Source: an uncultured Spartobacteria bacterium
Lineage (GTDB): Bacteria; Verrucomicrobiota; Verrucomicrobiia; Chthoniobacterales; JAATET01
Direction of reading: 5' to 3'
Length of the DNA: 64,000 nt
Assembly (NCBI GenBank): GCA_938011325.1
Contig: CALLUD010000006.1
Location: 682,001-746,000 of the forward strand
The translations under genes were made by a program, and so were the position numbers. Of the stretch, positions 1 through 8,400 are shown in pieces (within the stretch, counting starts at the first letter, position 1; the number at the start of each line of letters is the position of its first letter). The notes beneath the pieces are model-generated. The model ran no database searches. It had not been told where the DNA came from and saw only the letters and a list, made by a program, of their open reading frames with translations.

Positions 1-3000
1 CTTCCGGCCGGAGAGTGCCGCCAGAGAGCGCACGGGCGTGTTGGAAATGTCGAGATTCTCGAGAAGAGGCAGCAACGCCAGCGGGCGCAGCTCCGTCAGC
101 GGAGTGTTTGAAAGGTCCAGCTTGCGAAGTTGAAGCAGCTCGCGATTGGTGCCGGTCAGCGGGATTGAACGAACGGCGCTGCCCGAGAGATCGAGGGATT
201 TCAACGGAAGGGCAAAGAGCACGCTCCAGTCGAACTCCGTCGCTCCCTGAATCCGGAGTGTTTGAACCTCCCGGTTCGCCAGCGGCGTGAGATCGACCGG
301 GCCATTCGCGCCGAGGAGCTCTACCGTCCACCCTTCTGTGTCGGATTTGCTGACTCCAACGCGAAGCACATTCGGGTTGCCAAGCCGCAGCCGAAACGCG
401 AGCTCCTCCGGGAGAGTCGGTCGCCCGAGCGGGCTGTGCCCGCTTTTGCTGACCAGCCGTCGCGACGTCCGGTCGGTCGCCATCGCGTCGAGAATGTTCG
501 CCGCAATCCGGTCATGCGCGAATCCCGTGCGCCGCAAGGCCGCCGACACCTCGCTCGCCGAGGGCAGGCCCGCGGAGTCCAGCTTGAGCACGAGATCTCC
601 CAGCGGCTCGAGGTTTTCCTTTTTCGCGGCTTCCGGATCCTTCGCCGCCACCCGCATCGCCTTGTTGATGGTGGCGCGGGCCGCGTCGACATCGAGGTCG
701 GCCAGGTGCAACCGGGTCTTCATCGCCAGCGCGGGCATGGACTCAGGCTGCAACTCGAGCACCTTGCACAGACGCACCATCACGTAGTTCATTCGCTCGA
801 AAATCCCTGAGGGCCCGTCGAGCTTCGCCAGGTCCTCCGGTGCAAAGCCGAACTGATACGCCGACAACGCCTCGTCCATTGCCACCGCAGCCGCGATGAC
901 ATCCGGATTCGCAAGCAATGCGGCCTCCTGCCGGTCACGCTTCTCGATCTCCTGGAGCCGGGTGCGGGTTTCTTCCAATTGCTGCGCCTGCTCACTGGCG
1001 AGCGTGGCCAGTTGCTGACGCTGTGCCTCGGCGGCCTCGCGCTCCTCGCTCGCCTGCCGGACCCTCGCGACCGCCTCATCGTGCAATCCCCGCGCCTCCC
1101 GCTCCGCCTCGCGCGCCTTCTCCGCCTCGGCGAGCGCCTGTTCGGCTTCCGCCTGCTTCTGTTCGGCGAGCGCACGGGCGGTTTCGGCCTCCTGCCGTCG
1201 CTCCTCCGCTTCGAGGCGCGCCCGTTCCGCAATGCGGCGCGCAGCCTCGGCGTCGAGGCGACGGTCGTTGATCGTCCACGCCGCCACCGCGAGGCCGACC
1301 GTGATCACCAGAATGGAAACCGCAATCGCCGCGCTCAACGGCTTGTTGCGCATCACGAGTTTCCGGAACAACTCGCCGGCTGCAATCGGCCGTGCGCTGA
1401 TCGGTTCTCCGCGCTCGTAGCGTTCCAGATCCGCACGCAGCGCCGCCACGCTCCGGTAGCGGTCGTCGCGATCCGCGCGCAGCGCCTTGAGCGTGATGAG
1501 CTCGAGGTCTGGATCGATGCGGGGGTTCAACGCCCGAGGCTTCGGAAACGTGTAATTCTGCAGCGCCTGGGCGTCGGCGACGAGATTGCCGGTGGCGGTG
1601 AAAAATTTCCGACCCGTGAGAAGCTGGTAGAGAATCGTGCCGATGGAAAAAACGTCAGCCCGTCCATCGACGTCCTTGCTGCTTACCGCCTGCTCGGGCG
1701 CCATGTTTTCGACAGTGCCAACGACATGACCGGAAAGTGACAGCGACACCGATTGCAGGGAGTCGATTTTCGCCAATCCGAAGTCGGCCACGAGCGGCTC
1801 GCCATCCTCCCGCAGCAGAATGTTCCCCGGCTTCAAATCGCGATGCAACACGCCGTGCTCGTGAGCGAATTGCACGGCGTCGCAGATGCGCCCGATGATT
1901 CGCAGGGTCTGATCCTCGGGCAGGATGCGACTCACGGAATGATCCACGTTCTCTCCATCGGCAGGCTCCGAGAGGCGCAACGAGCGGATGGTGCGAATCA
2001 AGACCGGCAGCGGTGGCCCGAACCTCGCGCCGCTTCGAGACGCCCTTTCGTAGTCGCCGAGATAAAGAAGGTCCGACAGCGTGACGCCGTCGACGAACTC
2101 CATCGCGATGTAATTCACGCCCTCGAATTCGTTGAACTCGTAGACGCGGCAGATGTTCCGGTGCGGCAATCGCGCCATGATCTCGGCTTCGCGCTTGAAG
2201 CGCTGCAATTGCGCCTGCGTCGCCTCGTTCGTATGGAGCACCTTCACCGCGAGCGTGTTCCCGAAGCGGTCCTCCGCCCGCCACACCTTTCCCATGCCAC
2301 CTTCGCCGACCACCTCCAGCAGGCGGTAGCGGCCAAGATTCATCCCCGAACCCGCAGCGGCGACGTTGCCGTGGTCGAGCTCGACGGCGGACTCCACGGT
2401 CTGCGGACGCACCACGCGCAGAATGGGCACCGATTCACCCGTAAGCGGGTCCGTGATCGCAAAGAGGTAGTCAAAATAAAGCTGCGTGCGCGATGTGTCC
2501 TCCGAGACGTTTTCCCCAACCAGGCAGGCAATGCGGCGCAGTTTCTCCGGCAACGGCTGCACCTCCACGGCTTCCCACTGGAACTCGCCAAGATCGGGGT
2601 CCTCCTCGGTGGTGGTTCGAAAAAACTCCCAATTCTCCGGCAGGTTCGCGAGCACGGACTCGAACGTTGCCTCCGTCAGCAGGATTTCACCAGGCCGCGC
2701 AATCCGCGCCAGCGACGCCGCAAGATCCGCGGGCGCCCCCTGCGCCGTGTAAACACCGTCGATCACCGCCAGCAGGGCCTCGCCACATGCGATTCCGATC
2801 GAACACGGTGGCAACTCGCTCCCCTGGGCGCAAAAGGCGCCGTCCAGCGCGGCAATCCGGTCCATCTGCAGGCACGCGGCCAGGACCGCACGTAATGCAT
2901 GGTCCTTGTGCCATCGCGGGGCACCGAAGATTCCCGTGATTCGCTCCCCGGTGGACTGGCCGATCGTCGAGGCGACGGACAGAATCGCCTCGCCCATTTC

Positions 3001-3531
3001 CTCCGCAAAGGCGTCCAGCATCAACTGCGCGTCATGCGGAGGAAGGGTCCCGGCAGCCGCCCCGAATCCGCGCAACTGGACCGAGGAAATCGTCACCAAC
3101 CGCCGCTCCGGCTGACGCAACGCCCGGATCTCATCCTCGGTGAGCAGCTCCGCCGGGGTTCCCGTGCGCCGTAACAGCTCGCCGAAGGCTTTTTCCGCGT
3201 CCGTCACCTCCGTGAGAACAATGTCCAGCATTCCATGCTCGCTGCGGGTGCGCACCTCGAAGACGCGGCCACTCGCATCCGTCATAAGCCGGCTGTCCTG
3301 CTTCCCGCCGTGGGGTCGCTGCAGGCACCCGCGCATCTCGCCGCTGAGACGGTTCTGGATTTCCAGCAGCGCCGTGCCGGGCAGCGCCGCCTTGTCGACG
3401 CCGAGGTATTCGGCGAACGCGACATTTGCATACAGCACCTGATCGTCCGGCGACACCCTCAGGAAGAGGAATCGCGAGGCCGCCGGGCCTGGCCCCGGAA
3501 ATGGAAGGGACGCGGGCATTCCCGCGACCAT
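1..3531 (-). CDS. Membrane Ser/Thr protein kinase with PAS, cyclase-like and LRR regions (3' end outside window)
   Basis: A eukaryotic-like (Hanks-type) protein kinase; 1177 codons are visible and the frame is still open at the left edge. Seen in order: a PAS-like segment (about 15-110); a class III nucleotide-cyclase-like domain (about 140-310) whose two metal-binding Asp positions are Gln152 and Glu196, so it is probably not catalytic; the kinase domain (about 402-690) with glycine loop GEGGMGKV, Lys430, HRDLKPGN starting at His563 and DFG at 583, carrying a roughly 50-residue insertion before the catalytic loop; one membrane segment (about 728-752); an Ala/Glu/Arg-rich coiled coil (about 755-850); and leucine-rich repeats from about 1105. 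The kinase should be cytoplasmic and the C-terminal half outside the inner membrane. The ATG at 3531 follows a purine-rich GGTGGGGGA. Substrate and ligand are unknown. Confidence 0.9.
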   Translation of the reverse strand, partial: MVAGMPASLPFPGPGPAASRFLFLRVSPDDQVLYANVAFAEYLGVDKAALPGTALLEIQNRLSGEMRGCLQRPHGGKQDSRLMTDASGRVFEVRTRSEHGMLDIVLTEVTDAEKAFGELLRRTGTPAELLTEDEIRALRQPERRLVTISSVQLRGFGAAAGTLPPHDAQLMLDAFAEEMGEAILSVASTIGQSTGERITGIFGAPRWHKDHALRAVLAACLQMDRIAALDGAFCAQGSELPPCSIGIACGEALLAVIDGVYTAQGAPADLAASLARIARPGEILLTEATFESVLANLPENWEFFRTTTEEDPDLGEFQWEAVEVQPLPEKLRRIACLVGENVSEDTSRTQLYFDYLFAITDPLTGESVPILRVVRPQTVESAVELDHGNVAAAGSGMNLGRYRLLEVVGEGGMGKVWRAEDRFGNTLAVKVLHTNEATQAQLQRFKREAEIMARLPHRNICRVYEFNEFEGVNYIAMEFVDGVTLSDLLYLGDYERASRSGARFGPPLPVLIRTIRSLRLSEPADGENVDHSVSRILPEDQTLRIIGRICDAVQFAHEHGVLHRDLKPGNILLREDGEPLVADFGLAKIDSLQSVSLSLSGHVVGTVENMAPEQAVSSKDVDGRADVFSIGTILYQLLTGRKFFTATGNLVADAQALQNYTFPKPRALNPRIDPDLELITLKALRADRDDRYRSVAALRADLERYERGEPISARPIAAGELFRKLVMRNKPLSAAIAVSILVITVGLAVAAWTINDRRLDAEAARRIAERARLEAEERRQEAETARALAEQKQAEAEQALAEAEKAREAEREARGLHDEAVARVRQASEEREAAEAQRQQLATLASEQAQQLEETRTRLQEIEKRDRQEAALLANPDVIAAAVAMDEALSAYQFGFAPEDLAKLDGPSGIFERMNYVMVRLCKVLELQPESMPALAMKTRLHLADLDVDAARATINKAMRVAAKDPEAAKKENLEPLGDLVLKLDSAGLPSASEVSAALRRTGFAHDRIAANILDAMATDRTSRRLVSKSGHSPLGRPTLPEELAFRLRLGNPNVLRVGVSKSDTEGWTVELLGANGPVDLTPLANREVQTLRIQGATEFDWSVLFALPLKSLDLSGSAVRSIPLTGTNRELLQLRKLDLSNTPLTELRPLALLPLLENLDISNTPVRSLAALSGRK

Positions 3532-3605
3532 TAATCGCCATCCCCCACCGTCGCAAGTGTGGTGGACTTGGTTTTTGACCCGTGATCCATTAAGCCCTCC
3601 TGCTG

Positions 3606-5393
3606 ATGTCCGTCTATTCCCGCACGCTTCGTTACTTCCGGCCGTTTGTCTGGCCAACGGCGGGCGGGCTTGTGGCCATGATCGCCGCCGCGGGACTCAA
3701 TCTCCTTTCGCCGTGGCCGCTCAAATACATCATCGACGGCGTCCTTCCCTCCGACGACAACGCCGCCGCCGAGCAATCCCGCGCGCAGCTCCGCGCATGG
3801 TTCGGCGAGCAATCCGCGGTGACAATGATCCTTTGGCTCTGCATCGCGGTGGTCGTCATCAAGCTCCTTTGGGGCGTGACGAATCTCCTGTCGAACTACC
3901 TGTTCATCCGCACGGGCCTCCATGCGATGCTCAAGCTCCGCACGGACCTCTATTCGTGCCTGCAAACCCTGCCCCTGTATTTCCACGACTCGCGGCGCAG
4001 CGCGGATTCCTCATTCCGCGTCGCCTACGATTCGCAGTCCATTCAGACGATCTACAACAAGGGCTTCGCCACGATCCTGAATTCCGTGCTCACGCTGTTC
4101 GGCGCGATCTGGTTGATGCTCCGCATCGACTGGCGGCTCACCCTCGCCTCAGTCGCCGTGTTCCCGTTTGTCTATGGCGCCATCCGGTTTTACGCGGATC
4201 GCATTCGACGGGAGTCCACCGCAATCCAGGAGCGCGAAAGCGATGTGCTCGCCGTCACGCAGGAGGGGCTCAGCTCGATCCGGCTCGTTCACGCCTTCAA
4301 TCGCGAGACCTTTGAAATTCGCCAGTTTTTCAGCCGCGCGAGCCGCAGCCTGCAGGCGAATCTTCGGCTCAATGTAACCTCCGTGACCAGCGCGCTGGTC
4401 ATCGGCACCCTCATGGCACTTGGCACGGCGCTGATGTATTATGTCGGCGCGCGACAGGTGCTCGCCGGACAGCTTTCCATCGGCGACCTGTGGCTCTTCT
4501 CGTCGTATTTGCTGATGCTCTATCAACCCGTCGAGCAGCTCAGCTACACCGCCTGGGCACTCGAGGGCGCGGCCGCCGGCATGCAGCGCTGCTTCGAGGT
4601 GCTCGATCGCGAACCGGAAACCCGCGACGCGCCGGGCGCCACGGACATTGGCCCGGTGAAAGGCGCCATCGAGTTTCGCAACGTCTCGTTCGGTTACTCG
4701 AGCGAGCGCGAAATTCTGCGCGGCATCAACCTCTCCATCGAGCCCGGCGAAAAGGTCGCCTTCGTCGGCGGCACCGGCGCGGGGAAAAGCACGCTGATGA
4801 GCCTCGTGCTGCGGTTTTACGAGCCGACCTCGGGCCAGGTGCTCGTGGATGGACAGGACATCCACCACGTGACCCGCAAATCGCTGCGCGCGCAGATCGG
4901 CATGGTGCTGCAGGATACCCTGCTCTTTTCCACAACGATCCGCGAAAACATCGCCTACGGCCGTCCCGACGCGACGGAGGAGGAAATCATCGAAGCCGCA
5001 AAACGCGCGCAGGCCTACGACTTCATCATGGCGATGCCGGGCGGATTCGACGCGCAGGTCGGCGAGCGCGGCGGGCATCTCAGCGTCGGGCAGCGGCAGC
5101 GCATTGGCATCGCGCGTGCATTCCTCAAGAACGCTCCCATCCTCCTGCTCGACGAGCCGACTTCCGCGCTCGATCCCGGCACGGAATACGCGATCATGGA
5201 GACGATCGAGGAACTGATGCGCGGCCGCACGACGCTCATCGTCACCCACCGACTTGCGACCATTCACCAACTGGGCAAAATCGCGGTGCTCAAAAACGGC
5301 ACCATCGCCGAATTTGGCTCCGGCCCCGAACTCCTCGCGAGGGACTCCGTTTACGCGGAACTGTATCGCGCGGGCCAATACGACCAGCATTGA
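3606..5393 (+). CDS. ABC exporter, fused membrane and ATPase domains (MsbA-like)
   Basis: A 595-aa half-transporter of the ABCB/MsbA type that works as a dimer in the inner membrane. The N-terminal ~310 residues hold the six-helix export domain. The ATPase domain follows with Walker A GGTGAGKS (Lys394), signature LSVGQ (492-496), Walker B LLLDEPTSALD (Asp516, Glu517) and the switch His548, so all catalytic elements are intact. Exporters of this type move lipids, lipid A, peptides or drugs; nothing in the sequence fixes the substrate. It lies 42 bp before the alpha-2-macroglobulin gene on the same strand and may be co-transcribed with it. No clear ribosome binding site precedes the ATG. Confidence 0.93.
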   Translation: MSVYSRTLRYFRPFVWPTAGGLVAMIAAAGLNLLSPWPLKYIIDGVLPSDDNAAAEQSRAQLRAWFGEQSAVTMILWLCIAVVVIKLLWGVTNLLSNYLFIRTGLHAMLKLRTDLYSCLQTLPLYFHDSRRSADSSFRVAYDSQSIQTIYNKGFATILNSVLTLFGAIWLMLRIDWRLTLASVAVFPFVYGAIRFYADRIRRESTAIQERESDVLAVTQEGLSSIRLVHAFNRETFEIRQFFSRASRSLQANLRLNVTSVTSALVIGTLMALGTALMYYVGARQVLAGQLSIGDLWLFSSYLLMLYQPVEQLSYTAWALEGAAAGMQRCFEVLDREPETRDAPGATDIGPVKGAIEFRNVSFGYSSEREILRGINLSIEPGEKVAFVGGTGAGKSTLMSLVLRFYEPTSGQVLVDGQDIHHVTRKSLRAQIGMVLQDTLLFSTTIRENIAYGRPDATEEEIIEAAKRAQAYDFIMAMPGGFDAQVGERGGHLSVGQRQRIGIARAFLKNAPILLLDEPTSALDPGTEYAIMETIEELMRGRTTLIVTHRLATIHQLGKIAVLKNGTIAEFGSGPELLARDSVYAELYRAGQYDQH

Positions 5394-5435
5394 GACTTTC
5401 CGGGCGCTTGTTACGTTTGGGCAAATCTGTCGCCC

Positions 5436-8400
5436 ATGCGCCTTCTTCGCATCTCCTTCGCGGCGGCCTGCCTGATCTCGGTGCTTCAGGCGGCGCCGGT
5501 TGAATTTCTCACCGACACCGACTCGCTCGAGCCGACGACCACGTTCGAGCTGCGCTTCGAGAAGCCGATGATTCCCTCCGGCGAAGTCGGCAGCACGGCC
5601 GAGCCCTCGCCGCTCGTCATCGATCCGCCCATCCCCGGACGCTTCACATGGCTCAGCACACGAAGCGGCATCTTCGCGCCGAGTGAACCGCCGCGGTTGG
5701 GCGTGGAATACACGTTCACCCTGCGGCCCGGTCTCGCCACGCTCGACGGCGACCCGGTCGGCAAAGGTTTCCGCCACCAGCTCTCCACGCCGCCTTTCGG
5801 CATCAGCGCCCGGCAAACAAGCGTGTATGACCGCACCGACATCAATCCGACACCCGAGGTAAAGCTCGCTTTCAACCTCGCGGTGCAACCGCAGGGCGCC
5901 GAAAAGCTCTTCTCATTTGTGAACGACGCGGGGCAGACGATTCCCGCCACCGTGCGCTACGCGACTCCACGCGATTACTTCCGGGTCAACGCCGACGCGG
6001 ACGACTGGATGAAGCGTTGGGAGGAGGCGAAGAGCCCCACCGCGGACGTTCCCGAGGAGGACGACTATTCCGCAACCGTCTCCGACGAGCCACAGACGAA
6101 TCGCCTCGTCATCACGCCCGTGAACGCCCTGCCGACCGGCTCGGGATGGACGCTGCAAATGAAGCCCGGCCTCAAATCGCTCGATGGCTCGAACACCGTC
6201 GCGGAGCCGGCGTCGATTCCGCTCGGCGACGTGAAACCGTTCACGCTGACGCATGTAACGCCGACGAATTTCATCAACTCCCGTCGCAGCGTGACGCTTG
6301 AATTTTCCCAGCCCATCGCGCCCGACATCACCGCCGAGACGGCCGGCACGTTCCTCACAGTCTCGCCCGAAGTGCCTAACCTGCGTTTCGAGGAAGGCTG
6401 GCGCGCATTCGTCGTGCGCGGCGACTTCGAGCTCGGCAAGGACTACACGGTCACGATCGGCAAGGACGTGATCTCCGCGTTTGGACAGCCCTACGACGGC
6501 GAGCGGTCCCGCACCTTTTCGTTCTCGCCAGTCGCGCCGCGACTCTATCTTCCCGAAATCACCGGACACCAAATGGAGTTCGGTTCGCGGACATTCGAGG
6601 CGCTTTCGGTCAATCTTCGCTCGCTGCGCGTCGTGGCAAAGCTGGTTTCGCCCGAAAATGCCGCCACCGCACTCGCGGCGTTCAAGAACTACGACAAACC
6701 CTGGGATGCCGGCGGAGACCCCGACGAGCCGTATCAGCCCCTGCCCGAGGATGCGATTCCCGGCGAGATTCTCTCGGACCAGACGATCGACCTCTCCAGT
6801 CACGCCGTGGACGAGCGCGTGACCACAACTCTCGACTGGACGCAGATTCTCGGCAATCGCCGCACGGGAGTGATCTTTCTCACGATCGAAGGCGAGCCCC
6901 TCGAAGGTCTCGGCGACGGACGCCGCCCCGGCGCGCAGGCACTCATGCAGCTCACGGATCTCGGGATCCTGTGGAAAAAGGCGGGCGCGCAATTGCGGGC
7001 GACCGTGTTCTCGATGGAATCAGGCACGCCTCTCGACGGAGTAAGTTTCACGCTGCTCGACGAAGCGCGTGAGACGTTGAGCACGGCAACGAGCGATGAT
7101 GAGGGCTTCGCCGAGCTGGATCGCGTCGCGGATGCGCAGTGGCTCGTGGCACGCAAGGGGAACGACGTTCATGTCGTGCGAATGGGCGAGGGCGCTGTAG
7201 AGCTGCCGACCGCGGCGTTCGGGATTCCGCTGTCGTATCGCGGCTGGGCCTCCGTTTCAGACGACGACGCGCCGCGGCGCGCGTTGCTTTTCACCGATCG
7301 TCCGCTCTATCGAGCCGGCGAAACCGTCCATGTGAAGGGCATCGTCCGCCGGCTCGACGACGACGGACTCGCGATCGAGGCAAATCGTCTGGCGACGCTC
7401 CACGTGAGCAATCCGCGTGGCGATGAAATCGAAGCCATTCAGGTCGAGACCGACGCCCGTGGCAGTTTCGACACGCAAATTCTCCTCGACCCCGGCGTCG
7501 GCCCCGGCCGCTATGGACTTCGCCTGGAACTCAACGGCAACGGCAGCTTCTACGACGAATTGCTCGTGGCGGAATATCAGCCGAACGCCTTCGAGGTGGA
7601 CATCGCGATGCGCGACCGCTTCACCCCGCAGGAGAAGGTGCGCGCGCAGGTTACCGCCAGCTACCTCTTCGGCGCTCCCCTCACGCAGGCCCGTGCGCAA
7701 TGGACCATGAAAGTGGTGCGCGACCAGTTTACGCCGGAGGGATTTTACGGCTTCCAGTTCGGCTTTTGGGAAGCGCCGGAGCAGGCGTCATTGACGGTGC
7801 GCGGCGAAGCAACATTCGACGGAGCGAATGGCGTCTCGATCGAACCGGAACTGCCAACCCCGAAATCCCTTCCCTCGCGCGGACTGCTGACGGTCGAAAC
7901 GACGGACATCAATCAGCAGACGGTCACGGAAACCCACGCGTTCACGCAGGACGCCTCCGACTTCTACCTCGGAGTGAGCCTCGGCGATCGGATGGTATAT
8001 CGCGTTGGCGAACCGATCGACGTGTCGGTCGTTGCGGTCGATCCAAAAGGTCAGCCGCTCGACCGCACCGTGCCGGTGAAGGTCGAATGGATCCATCGCC
8101 GGTTCGATACCGTCCGCGTGCAGGGCGCAGGCGATGCCATCTCGTTCCGCACGGAAACCCACAACGACACGCTGGCGACCACCAACGGCGCCACGCTGCT
8201 TCCCATCAAGGAAGGCACGCAATGGAAAATTCGCGACGGTGCAACGGCGACGTTCACTCCGGAAAAAGCCGGACAGTATCTCGTGCGGGTCACCGCCAAG
8301 GATTTGCACGGCAACCAGGCCATCTCCGAAGGCATTGTCTTCGTTTCAGGACCCGATGCGATCGCCTGGGATTATCGTCATCCGGCACAGGTCGATCTCG

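Noticed and set aside
5436..5500. Cys12 of the macroglobulin as a lipobox cysteine
   Set aside because: The preceding residues are FAAA rather than L-[AS]-[GA], and the better cleavage site is after LQA, so a lipoprotein is not supported.
4149..5888. Minus-strand frame of 579 codons across the ABC exporter and the start of the macroglobulin gene
   Set aside because: Antisense to two proteins with clear motifs; no motif of its own.
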